From contig JAHLEZ010000009.1 of NCBI GenBank assembly GCA_020726505.1, positions 372,001-436,000 of the forward strand: a DNA stretch of 64,000 nucleotides. Direction: 5' to 3'. Positions 1-10,044 of the stretch are shown one piece after another. The position numbers were made by a program, and so were the translations under genes. The notes beneath the pieces are model-generated. The model had not been told where the DNA came from. It made no database searches and worked only from the letters and a program-made list of their open reading frames with translations. This DNA comes from Leptodontidium sp. MPI-SDFR-AT-0119. Lineage: Eukaryota; Ascomycota; Leotiomycetes; Helotiales; Leptodontidiaceae. Position 1 is the stretch's first letter. The number at the start of each line of letters is the position of its first letter.

Positions 1-24
1 CTTTAGTAATTCGTACGAATGTTG

Positions 25-579
25 TCAAGTCTGTTCCCATACCCAGATGCGCCGAAACCACGGTCGTTGAAGCAGCGCAAGAACTGCTTGCTGGATCTTT
101 TCGCTGTCCAAAGAGTTTGCAGACTTCTTGCCCCTAGCAATGCGTATCTCTTCGAACGCTAGATCGCTATCGTCTGCCGCCTCTCCAAGCCAAACGACTA
201 CACGGTTTGCTTGACCATAGATTTTCGCCATAGACTGAATCTGGTGCTCCTTCTCCTCCTGATTCGCTTGGTCGATGCAAATAGCATCTATCCATAGAAT
301 TCGCTCAACAGAGTGATTCCGAAGACGTGAAAGCGCCGCGCGAAGGTTGACCGTGACATCAAACTTAAGTTTGTGTATAAAGATAGGCAGCTTCTCCTCT
401 GGGTTGCCCCATACATAGGATAGGGAATCGTACAGGTGAGTTCTTTTGCACGAGTTCGGTAGAGAGTATTCGAAGAGCTCGCATTGTATGTCAGCCGTCT
501 CGTCTTCATGTGGCAGTAGGCGAAGCAGGCGAATACTGTCACGTCCTGGTGAAAGCGGAGAATAACGGTACTGGGACAT
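25..579 (-). CDS. HET-domain protein, N-terminal part (runs off left edge)
   Basis: HET domains occur in fungal heterokaryon-incompatibility and related death-inducing proteins. The start is taken at the ATG at 577-579, because the HET pattern begins at once (YSPLSPGRDSIRLLRLL); the open frame extends further upstream to 687 without family similarity. Visible HET blocks in order are YDSLSYVWGN, ERILWIDAICIDQ, IYGQANRVVVWLGEA and RPWFRRIWV. The frame stops at 25-27 just after RRIWVWEQT, where the family usually reads RIW-V-QE. A GTATGG donor-like site overlaps this point, so an intron running off the window is likely; a frameshift is the alternative. The C-terminal effector part is not visible. 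Family assignment is firm; whether the gene is functional cannot be seen. Confidence 0.8.
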   Translation of the reverse strand: MSQYRYSPLSPGRDSIRLLRLLPHEDETADIQCELFEYSLPNSCKRTHLYDSLSYVWGNPEEKLPIFIHKLKFDVTVNLRAALSRLRNHSVERILWIDAICIDQANQEEKEHQIQSMAKIYGQANRVVVWLGEAADDSDLAFEEIRIARGKKSANSLDSEKIQQAVLALLQRPWFRRIWVWEQT

Positions 580-687
580 GGTAATATTATAATGCCCACA
601 CACTTGAACCCATATGTTTGGGATAGTTATGTTGAATGAAGTGATAAGGCTGGTGTTATTGTCAAGGGGATATTCCTCTGCTGTCAA

Positions 688-1415
688 TGAGGTTGCCCTA
701 GTCGGCCAAGCCCCACCAAGTCACATGAGCGCAAGAAGGTTCTTTCCTCAGGCACCACAATGGCTTGGTGTCGAGGAACTAATTTTCTCAGCATAACACG
801 TGAGCCTCGATCATAAAGCAGAAAGGAACCTCTCGAAAGAGGTTATATTACATCGCTTACACTTTGAAGTCACAATATTGGCGCAGAGAGATGCTTGCGG
901 CATTATTTTGAGCGTTAGAAATATAATCTGCTTTGAGCGGCTTCACGTGTGAGCTTCCGCACGCCTAGAGTCCTACCCCGCACGTCTACTCAGCGCAGCT
1001 AATTTCACCTCGTCAATACAACATTATAGTAAAATTAAATAGCACACCTATGCTAGATTCTTTAGAGATATTAGATTCTAATTATTTTGTCAAGTTCTTC
1101 GGGGACTATCTTGAGACTCCGTGGCCTCGAGGGCGAACCCCTCGAGGATTACGCAAGAATCTATCAGAAGTCGCCACCTCGACAACTCAATCCACAGCAC
1201 AAATCCTATGAGTACTTTATCTTACACTAAAGGAAAGACTGCTCGAACCCCAGCTAGCACCATCCAATTATATCCCAGGCACGCAAACGTGTCTGCAGGC
1301 GTCAATTAACGTCACCTGCCCTTTCGTCCGCTCGGCGATGTGAGGTATCGATCTAAGCTGCAAGACTCCGAGAGGTACTATCTAATATAGTAGTAGATAA
1401 TGGTAAGCCTAATTA
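688..1415. other. intergenic, no gene supported
   Basis: Short open frames occur here, but none has recognisable domains, splice structure or composition that supports coding. The stretch separates the divergent 5' end of the HET gene from the 3' end of a broken phosphotransferase gene. Confidence 0.5.
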
Positions 1416-2328
1416 TTAGTTAGCATATACGACCACATAGGGAAAATACTTACCTGCTTTACGCCATCTAATCATAAAGTTATGCCCAGCTACTCTCATA
1501 GCCTCCAGATTCTCGTAAGGGAGAAAAGCAAAATCATTCTTGATCGCTATGCAAACAGGACGAGGTTGGTCCAACGCATAGGTCATGAAGCTAGCAGGTA
1601 AGAAGCCGGCATGTTCAAAGTCTACGATATAAAGGTCACCTTTATTTGTAAAAATAAAGTTTCCTCGAAGAGATCTGAATAACAAAAGCATAAATCTTCA
1701 TTTTGAAAATTAATATTTAAGTTATTTGTCTCTGGCATATTTGCTAGCTAGCACGCTGAGTGTTAGTGGTATCTTGAGTACGTTGAGAGCAACTTACAGC
1801 TTGAACATGACCTTGTAAGGCATTGACTGAGGCATACTCGATTGAAGCAATAGCATCTTTGAAGAGGGGATGCCGAATGATCCCTCCACCTATCGGCCCA
1901 GGGGTGGCGTTGACAGGGACTTCGAAAGACAAGAACAGCTTAATCGCCTTGGAAATTTGGTTGAAGTGTAAGTCGTGTAAAATATCCTGGTCGAGTAACT
2001 CGTTGAGCGTTTGACCTTGAACGTACTCCATGATAATATATCTAGTAGAAGCTTCCTCTAGCACGCGGTAAATTTTTGGGACGCGGATACCAGCTCTTTC
2101 CTGCTTGGGCAGTGCTTCGAGAGCGTCAAAGGCGAATCTATGATTAGATATTTCTGACTCAACAGCAGACTGCGAACTTGCAATCTTGATGAAAGCAATC
2201 GGAGCATTTTGAGAGGGGTACACTACAGTGCGTGCACCAAGGCGGTAATGTGTTCTGCAAAAGGCCAAGATTTTCTCATTCGAAGGAAGCTGCACTGACA
2301 TAGTGATTGGTAGGCGAGGTCGTGGCAC
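1416..2328 (-). pseudogene. APH-family phosphotransferase, degenerate
   Basis: APH-family (aminoglycoside phosphotransferase/choline-kinase-like) ATP-dependent kinase fold; the substrate of fungal members is generally unknown. The N-terminal part (2328 down to about 1798) has IAFIKIASSQ, EISNHRFAFDALEAL, VPKIYRVLE and the hinge YIIMEYVQGQTLNELL. It ends at a GTAAGT donor near 1797. The C-terminal part (about 1691-1416) has GNFIFTNKGDLYIVDFEHAGFLP, the N and DFE metal-binding region. The catalytic HxDL block survives only as CYSDLF (about 1672-1690), one frame off from GNFIF and with H replaced by Y. The putative acceptor near 1752 leads into a TAG. Together these suggest small indels plus RIP-type changes. 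A missed mini-exon could rescue part of it, but loss of the catalytic His/frame argues for a pseudogene. Confidence 0.6.
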
Positions 2329-2345
2329 TGATCCAGGGAGAGGTT

Positions 2346-3877
2346 GAAAAGCTGGAAGTATAAGTAGTCAACCACATTTAGTGACGACGTATGGAGAGAG
2401 TGCAGAGCCGAAGTACGGATCCTCGCGAGGGCCAATGCTCTCTCTGGCGTGCCCAGGGCTGCATGGGCTCTCTTTCCAGCGGAATGACAGTAGAATTACA
2501 GTTGGCAGAAGCTGTATTTGGCTCAACTTAGGGCGTGTGCTGAGAGAGTGTCGTTTAAGTTGATGTTGTCGAAAATACAGAAGTGTGTGCAGCAGCGTCT
2601 AATACGCTGTCGTCCCCCTCTTCAAAAAGCAGGGTGCGTCCTCGCACTAGCTTGCGCAGCGATGCCACACTTTTGGAAACACAGCGATGTATTGCTCCGT
2701 TGGTGTTGGTCTAGTTGTGGAATGGCGTGTATTTATAGGTTTCTGCAGAGCGAAGAATGTGCGAAAGTGCTAAAGTCGGGGCTTGCGAAGGTCTTCGAAT
2801 GCAGTCAGCGACTCGACTGCGATATTGTGGTGGTGTGGATTTGATCGCGACAGATTGGGAGAATGAGGTTGTGCGGCATCGCCGAAGTTGAAGTGTGAGC
2901 TTTCAAATGCGAGTTATTGGCCAAAGGAAGTGTAGTAAAGGCGCACGACGCAAAGAGAGAAGTATATCGCCAGGTGGAGTGCTGATGGAACATGGGAAAT
3001 AGGGCGCGCGGCTGCTCCTGAGTCTAGGTGGGCTGAAATCTACTGGCGCAGCTGGGCGGAGCTGGTAGGGCAGAACAACTGAATCATCGTTGTTTCCACA
3101 GAAACAACCCTGGCTGGTGTCTGATCTCTTGCTTGCGGTTCGAGGGGTTGATGAGGCTATTCAGATTGTGGGACGTGATGCCACTGTGGCTGTGGACATG
3201 AGCACATGTCGGAGGGCATTCCCATCGTCTCCCAAGCAGGATTATTATACGCAACATAGAGGAAAGGTAGATGATTGGATTGCACCGTTTCTACTTTAGA
3301 GTAGTAGAATATAAATGAAAAGAATTACATTTTAACGACTCATTCATCCAAAGGTTTGCGTACGTCGAAGGCAAAGCTTCGTCTCGTGATAGATACAGGC
3401 GGGGCCAGCCAAAAAACACGTCATCTTTGCATAGCCACACTACAGCCAGATATCATCATACTCCGTACAGGGGACAGCAAATGTTAAATGGTCGAGCCAA
3501 TTAAAGAGCAAGATCTAATATCCGGACTCGATGATTGGTCTGTACAGGCTCAAAGCCCCACCGCAACTGGTGACATTTAACATTTACTATGGCCTGTTGT
3601 TAGAAATATGGGCTGTGCTGCGTTGATCTCTGTACCTGCGTACTTATGATCACGCTGCCCCTATTTCCCCTATTACTCTGTACGCTCCCTCAGATAGAAT
3701 TCTACATGCTTTTCTATCACCTGTACGTAGTATACGAAGTATTCCTGAGCTCCCCTCGACTCAGAATATATCTCGACGCCTTTTGTCCCGGCTGCTCCCC
3801 GTTTTGTTCCCATAGACAGACAGGTACGGAGACTAAACAGTGTTAAAACCTCACAACTAACAGGGAATAGATATAAA
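2346..3877. other. intergenic, no gene supported
   Basis: Several open frames of 60-108 codons exist on both strands, but they overlap each other and show no family pattern. A 12-bp inverted pair (AAATGTTAAATG at about 3479-3492 and its complement near 3568-3583) is the only structure noted. The right part is probably the upstream region of the small coiled-coil ORF that follows. Confidence 0.4.
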
Positions 3878-4198
3878 ATGGCTGGAAAAATCGCAGACGC
3901 ACGAATCAAAGAGCTACAGAGTCTTCAAGAGAGGAAGAATGAAATTGCCGAGAAGCTACAAACGAAACAAGCTGCTATGCAGGATCTTCTTAAAGCTATA
4001 GACGAGGCCACCTAAGATTCTACCTAGTCGTCTTTAAGAGCAGCATTGGAAAAGCGTGGAAAAAACAAGGGGAAGCCGGTTTTCAGCCATTAAGAAGCCC
4101 TCGAGCTTAATGAAGTTGAGATTGTGCGATTGGAGGAAGATTACGAGGCGGTTACAAAAGAGTTAGAAGCTTTAGAAGCTTTAAGGGATAGTGTTTGA
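3878..4198 (+). pseudogene. small coiled-coil ORF interrupted by three stops
   Basis: From ATG 3878 to TGA 4196-4198 one frame (107 codons) is rich in Lys, Glu, Leu and Gln and reads as a coiled coil: MAGKIADARIKELQSLQERK near the start, later EIVRLEEDYEAVTKELEAL. It is broken by TAA after IDEAT, TAG four codons later, and TAA after PVFSH. All three are one C-to-T step from CAA/CAG, the usual RIP product. The frame is otherwise maintained over the whole length, so this is a recently silenced gene rather than a chance ORF. It ends 4 bp from the convergent phosphotransferase gene. Function is unknown. The alternative, a true 45-codon peptide ending at the first stop, is less likely given the in-phase coiled coil beyond it. 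Confidence 0.5.
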
Positions 4199-4202
4199 AT
4201 TG

Positions 4203-5717
4203 CTAGCGTGTAAAGGGGTTTCGACGGGCATATTTCCAAACCAAATACGACGCTCCAGCTACGAGTAGAATACTGCCTCTGCCTAAAGTAAATCCCGAGA
4301 AAATCTTTTTCCAGGTGGAAGGCATATCCATGTTTACATCGTTGGGCAGAGCAGCATCTGTAATCCCAAGAGACTTTAGCTCCACGCAATACGCCGTGAA
4401 GTCTCGAGTCTTCCGCTCCACGATGGCCCGTCGAGTTGGGTCCCCTTTCATAAAGCTTTCTATCCGACCTTCTAAATCCTTGTGTTTGTAAAGCAACTGA
4501 TCGAGATATCTTGCCACGAAATAGTCCGTTTCTGTCCAGTTATCTAAGGCAGCTTGGACTAAAATACCTCCATCCTCATGTACCCCCGTCCATTCGTTCG
4601 ACAACAGTAACTCTCCGTTGAACATTTGTAGCTCCTGGTCTCTGATAGCTTGCCGAAGCTTGTCTAATTCACTGATGTAGCGCTTGTACAGCGAGGGAAG
4701 CGCCAGGAGATCTGTGCCTCGATATGTCAACCACGTTGGGGGCATGAAGAATTGAAGAGGAACGACACGGCTCCATTCCCAGTCAAGAAGAGCCAGAATG
4801 TCTATGTTCTCATTGACCATTATATTGTAGGGTTCCAAATCACCATGGGCTAGCACGAACGGGCCATTGTCGAGCGTATGATCTAGCCACTTCTCTTTCG
4901 TGAACTGGGAGAATTGATGGAGGTTATAAAGAGTTTCATTGCCATCCTCTTCATTATAAACGCTCTTTATGCCCTTCTCAAATGCGTTTTTCGCAATATC
5001 CAACAAGAAAGACACGTAGTCAGAAGCTGACATCAATCTACCTCTAGACTCAGCCTGAATACAAGAGGGTTGTAAACCTTCCAGCTCTTGTTCATTCAAG
5101 CCAATCGATATCAGCTTCGAACAGACATCGATCCCATCAGGGCCACAAGAGAGGACACCAATAGATGGGAACTCAAGTCGCCTTAGCTGGATATAAATAC
5201 GTGCCAGCTGATCGTAGAGATGTTGTCGCTGTTTATCTGACAGGGTCTTTAATCCTACATCAGAGAGTGTCCGGCCTTCGACGTATTCGAGGATCATGAA
5301 TTGAGTGATAGCTCTAGGGTTGTCGCAGGAAAGAGAGCATGCTTGAATGCGAGGGATAGGAATTTCGGTCTTTTCGGCAACAAGCCTAAGGGAATATCAT
5401 TAGCATAAGCATTCGTCTTTCTACCAAGGAGACCTACTGCATAGTAGCAAACTCCCTCTCTATCTTAGCTTGAGCCCCGGAAGCCAGGCATGGTGACAGA
5501 CCGCCCGACGGTCCCCCTTCTCACTAGTCTTGCCATCAATCCGGAATTGAACGAAGAAGCAGATATTGTAGCTCCCTCTCTTAGGCTCCTTGAAAAAGTC
5601 ACAAGGATCGTTATCGTGGTACGAGGATGCTAACCTACAGATGTCGCCTGGCTTGATAGCATCGATAAACTTGTCACGTGCTTGGTGGATGCGATTCTCG
5701 ACAATGCGATCTAACAT
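4203..5717 (-). CDS. APH-family phosphotransferase with C-terminal membrane anchor (possible frameshift)
   Basis: A second APH-type kinase. Exon 1 (start ATG 5715-5717, MLDRIVENR) contains the glycine-loop-like segment RGSYNICFFVQF. A 52-bp intron (5386-5437, GTAGGT...CTTAG with TGCTAATG) leads to exon 2: VAEKTEIPIPRIQACSL, MILEYVEGRTLSD, the catalytic block HGDLEPYNIMVNENI and ALLDWEWSRVVPLQFF. The C-terminus has a hydrophobic segment (ILLVAGASYLVWKYARR), unusual for this cytosolic family and suggesting a tail anchor. Oddity: after FRIDGK the family-like continuation (LSPCLASGAQAKIEREFATM) is in a different frame from exon 1, so one indel near 5500-5530 is likely. An intron from a GTGAGA donor there would restore frame, but would delete about 18 expected residues. 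All catalytic residues are present in exon 2. Confidence 0.6.
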
Positions 5718-5780
5718 TTGTTGCCTTGGAGAGGGAGGGAGATGGGGTTTCGAGGCGAGACTAAACAATTCCGGAACGAA

Positions 5781-6871
5781 TTAGTTAAGATTATAGACTA
5801 CGCTGGTGGAACAGTACCTGACAATTGAGACCAATTCCGCGTTATGTTTGCGGCAAGCGGGTGGAATAGTTGAGCTGATGGCGAGGTCGGAGTTGCGTTC
5901 ACACAAGATATAATGGCAGTCGGAAACGAAGTTGACCAACAACGCGGCCGCTAGTGCATTGGCATGTAGATTGTCACGTGCCACGGTACACCACCACGCA
6001 CCCGTCAAGCTTCATTCAAACAACATCCTCGGCTGAGAGCTTGGACAACCGACTTAAATTTTTTAGCAAGTTGTTCTTCTATTCAGCGAGGACATGCTTC
6101 ATGCCCTAGAGGGGAGGTTAGAATTCTACTTTGTTTGTGCTGGATGCAGCTGAGTTATATCGTATTAGGCTTAGCCACGGGTGTACCCGCTCAGCGATAT
6201 CACTTTTGACATCCTTTGCTTACCTATCTCTTAACTACAACTCTCCAGTCTCTAATGTCTTTCATATCCTGTTATAGAATTTCCTAATGTTTGGATTTTT
6301 GAAAAGTTGGCATTGGGGCGATTCTAATGCGACTTTGCTGCACATCTGCGGACGTTTCCGAAACTTTTGGTACGGTGTTGAAGTTAAACGTCCCGGATTG
6401 GGAGGGGAGTCAAATTCGGAAAAGCCTCTGGTATAGGTATAGGTGAATGGCGCTATAGGGTAGGTCTTTTTACGGAATCGTTGGCTACGACGTCCCCTCC
6501 GACTCAGAGGAGGAACGTGAGCAAAACCATGCTCACTGGAATACCGTTCGCAGCCGTGCTGGTCTCGCCGCCGCTCCTCCCTCCACAACCCCAATCTCGC
6601 CCGGAGCTCTCGACCCTCCCTCCCACCCCACCCCAAGAACGCTTAGTCATTGCTTATGTGTTCCCAAGCCAACAACGGTTTATCAACAACCAAGCTGCCT
6701 GCCTACCTGCTCTTTCGTTTGTCCACACAACACAACACAACACAACACAATAGCATACCCATCTATCTCTCTACTGCTTCACAACACACACTGGCACGGA
6801 CGCGTCTAGTATTCATCTTCCAAAGTAGCCTTCCTTCCGTTTGAAATCATACCACATCTCATCTCCACGCA
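5781..6871. other. intergenic; probable promoter/5' UTR of the 6.9-kb gene
   Basis: Overlapping short frames on both strands carry no domain. The right end (about 6600-6870) is pyrimidine- and CA-rich, and lies immediately upstream of ATG 6872, as expected for a fungal promoter/5' leader. Confidence 0.4.
6724..6750. repeat. ACACA pentanucleotide microsatellite
   Basis: About five tandem copies of a 5-bp ACACA/ACAAC unit, roughly 120 bp upstream of the coiled-coil gene start. Confidence 0.8.
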
Positions 6872-7301
6872 ATGACTGCTCCTGCTCCTCCCAACTTTAC
6901 AACCCTCAGTCAAGCTGCCACGGCCATGGTCCAAGACGCAAACGCGATCTCACAACACCAACAAAGTTATGCCAACCACCAGCAAACACTAGGACAAGAA
7001 CTCTCAATTCAGCATCAACTCCAAGACCTCCAGACTTCCATCGACAATCTCACTGTTCTAGTTACCCAATTGAATGCTCGACTAGACTCGTTAGGTGCTC
7101 GAATGGACTCGTTCGGTGCTCGAATGGACTCGTTCGGTGCTCGAATGGACTCGTTTGGTGCTCCAATGGACTCAAAGTAAGACACCGCGAAAATACCTAC
7201 TAAAAATCTACGATCGCTATTGACCTCTTTGCCTATTATTTAGATTCACTAGCTTGGAGGCTAGACTGCATAACTTAAAAATCACCGAGGCGAGGACTTG
7301 A
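6872..7301 (+). CDS. small heptad-repeat coiled-coil protein (two exons)
   Basis: Exon 1 (6872-7176) begins MTAPAPPNFTTLSQAATAMV, followed by a Gln-rich helix and then GARMDSF-type heptads. Exon 2 (7244-7301) continues the same heptad pattern (FTSLEARLHNLKITEART, stop TGA 7299-7301) after a 67-bp intron with a GTAAGA donor and a TTTAG acceptor; splicing phase is consistent. The unspliced frame stops inside the intron. Predicted length is about 120 residues, almost all coiled coil, with no signal peptide or membrane segment. This resembles a common class of small fungal hypothetical proteins; the partner and role are unknown. The internal 21-bp tandem repeat means heptad number can vary by slippage. 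Confidence 0.6.
7094..7177 (+). repeat. four 21-bp tandem repeats encoding heptads
   Basis: Four consecutive 21-bp units starting GGTGCTCGAATGGACTCG at 7094, 7115, 7136 and 7157, each encoding one GARMDSF-like heptad. The first three units are almost identical; the last has drifted (GAPMDSK). Confidence 0.9.
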
Positions 7302-8354
7302 GGCCGAAAGGGGAAGGGACGATTAACGGGAAGGAAAGGGAAGGGAAGGGAAAGCTAAAGTAGACGAGGTGCTAGCTAGCATCAATCAAATAGAGTGAGT
7401 TTAGGAGGGCATTCATTGAGATGGCATGATGCGGGGAGGGAGGATAGCTATAGATATCTTTGTCGACGATTACCTTTCAACACTTGTCTAATTGTCTTAG
7501 ATTCAGACTACAACTGCCAGAATATTCAAGTTACGTGTCGTGATTTGAGAAAAGGGATAAGGAGGGACGTTAGGAACGACGGAACAAACAGTAATAGTAG
7601 GCTTTACGAGCAGGAGAGATGCTCTTGAGCACATCAGCCCTCATCCTGTTTCCAAAGGCGTTGTGTGCCTCGGTGCGACTGTGACTACAGATTACGATAC
7701 CACTTTCAACGGGCGGGGGGAGCTGATGTGGCGTAATCAGCTAAGATAGATGTACATCGGCTTTGCTCGTATGTAATGGTATGGGACGAGGAGGACAATG
7801 GGCAGATGCCTTGCACGCGCATTATTCCCCCTGCCATGCGAATCTTGCGATGGTATGTGGCCACGCCCGTTGCACGTTTCGTGACGAGGAGGAAGGTCAT
7901 CTGCGAGTAAGCGGTTTGGATGACCACACCGAAAGAGAAGGCAGAGCTGGTTCGGCAAGCGTCGGAGACGTACGAGATAATAGGTAGCCACTAGGGGCAA
8001 TGAATAGAAAACTGAGTAGAACTAAATAAGAAATGCCATTAAATGAGACTGTTTGATGCTCTAGTCGAGAGAGCTGAGCGTGGTCATAAGGCTGACAGCA
8101 AGGATCTTGAGGATTCAAGTCGAGAGAGATCATTTTATGTCGCGAATGCCGACCTTGATAGAATTGACCACGTGCATACGTAGTGAATTTACTGATAAAA
8201 GACCGTTCCCTGTGCAGGAAACTCAGCTCGCCAGTTCCTTTTTTTGCTATCAAGTATCTTCTTACACGGGGTCAAGGAGGAGTCATCATCGCATGCATCA
8301 CCACTACGGCCCGCAGAATCAACTGAATGATACCATGCGCACCGCCGCGACTTC
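7302..8354. other. intergenic, includes purine-rich tract
   Basis: No supported gene. A G/A-rich tract of GGGAA units lies at about 7310-7355. Short frames between 7395 and 8340 overlap on both strands and show no domain. The right part must contain the promoter of the valyl-tRNA synthetase fragment. Confidence 0.4.
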
Positions 8355-10044
8355 ATGATCTGGAATTTGATCCTTCAGCCTCTCAGCACACGCGCTAGCA
8401 CAGCCTTTCGATTACAAGCCAGAACACTCCGGGCGAGCAATCTGACCCGACAATTTACCAAAATGGTGACCCAAGGTGAGTTACCACGGGCTTCATCTGA
8501 GGGATGTACTAATGACCGCTCGTGCAGTTGACGACAAGATTGGTCCAGTTCCTGCAGAGCTGCCTCCAGTCGCGGAAAAAACCATAACTACTCTCGTCGT
8601 GGGCAGCAGCAATCCGACTCCTACCCAAGACGTCGGACAACATACTCTACACGGCAAAGCTGAAGGTGCGCAGGCGGAGAAGGGAGCCAAGAGCGAGAAA
8701 GAGTGTAGGTACACACAGTTGCGAGGTCAAGGCATTCAGCTGTGGATGCTAATTGGTGACGCATAGTAGAGAGAGAACGAAAGAAGGCAGAGAAACAAGC
8801 CAAGTTCGATCAGAAGAAGGCCAAAGCCAAGGCTCCGGTCCTTACGCTGAGCGCGACCAAAGAGAAGAAGGCGAACACGGAGAGCAAGACGGAGAAGAAC
8901 GCCCTGCCGCCATACGTCGAAGAGACTCCGACCGGAAGTAAGAAGAGTATGTGGAATCTATACCTCAATCGTCAATTGTCCTTCCGTTTCACTAGCCGTA
9001 TGTTCAGTCATCAAATCCTTCGATGACCCTTATTACAAAGCCTACAATCCGCTCGCCGTTGAATCCGCTTGGTACGCGTGGTGGGAAAAGGAGGGATTTT
9101 TCAAGCCGGAATTCACTGCAGATGGCAAGGTCAAAGAGGAGGGATCTTTTGTCATCGTCGAGCCACCTCCCAATGTTACTGGCAACTTGCATATGGGCCA
9201 TGCACTCGGCAATGCGTTGCAAGACGTGATGATCCGGTATAATCGAATGTGTGGCAAGACGACCCTATGGCTCCCAGGATGCGATCACGCAAGTATCTCC
9301 ACACAGTCGGTTGTCGAAAACATGCTTTGGCGCCGGCAGAAGAAGACCCGTCATGACTTGGGCCGGGCAAAGTTTACTGAGGTTGTTTGGGATTGGAAGA
9401 CCGAGTACCATCAAAACATCAATCGAGTCTTGCGGAAAATGGGAGGTTCATTTGATTGGACTCGCGAAGCTTTCACCATGGATGAAAACTGCACCGCTGC
9501 GGTTCTGGAGACTTTCGTCAAATTGCATGAAGAGGGTATTATTTATAGAGCGAACCGGCTGGTAAACTGGCGCACCAAGCTCAACACTGCCGTGTCGAAT
9601 CTCGAAGTCGTCAATAAAGAGTTGTCTGGTCGTACTCTGATCGACATCCCTGGTTACGATAAGAAGGTCGAGTTTGGTATCATCGTCCACTTTAGATACG
9701 AGATCCAAGGCACGGATGAGACGATCGAGGTTGCAACAACACGTCCGGAAACCATGCTTGGAGATACTGGTATTGCGGTTCATCCTGATGATAAACGCTA
9801 TCAGCATCTCATAGGCAAGATCGCCATTCATCCTTTCATTCCAGGCCGACTGATGCCAATTGTCGCTGACGACTATGTCGAAAAGGACTTTGGTACTGGT
9901 GCAGTCAAAATCACTCCTGCCCACAACGCCAACGACTTCACGCTCGGCTCACGACACAATCTTGAATTCATCAATATCTTGACCGACGATGGTCGGATGA
10001 ACGAGAACGCAGGCCCATACGCGGGACAGAAGCGCTTTGATGTC
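8355..10044 (+). CDS. VAS1: valyl-tRNA synthetase, 5' half, truncated by hAT1
   Basis: Charges tRNA-Val; class I synthetase. Exons by eye: 8355-8475, 8528-8704, 8767-8946, 9008-10044, joining in phase to 505 codons. Two in-frame starts are visible. ATG 8355 gives a 36-residue Arg/Ser/Thr-rich extension without acidic residues (mitochondrial presequence-like). ATG 8463 (MVTQ, preceded by CCAAA) gives the cytosolic form, as for yeast VAS1. A charged Lys/Glu N-tail ([15 protein letters not shown]) is followed by [22 protein letters not shown], the HIGH box as [19 protein letters not shown], then the editing (CP1) domain with [12 protein letters not shown] and [15 protein letters not shown]. The frame is open to GQKRFDV, where hAT1 begins. 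The KMSKS loop and anticodon domain are missing (full length about 1,050-1,100 residues), so this copy cannot be functional; an intact copy must exist elsewhere. Confidence 0.85.

Noticed and set aside
2381..2993. Overlapping frames suggesting a gene at 2.4-3.0 kb
   Set aside because: No family pattern in any frame and opposite strands equally open; likely chance frames in GC-balanced intergenic DNA.
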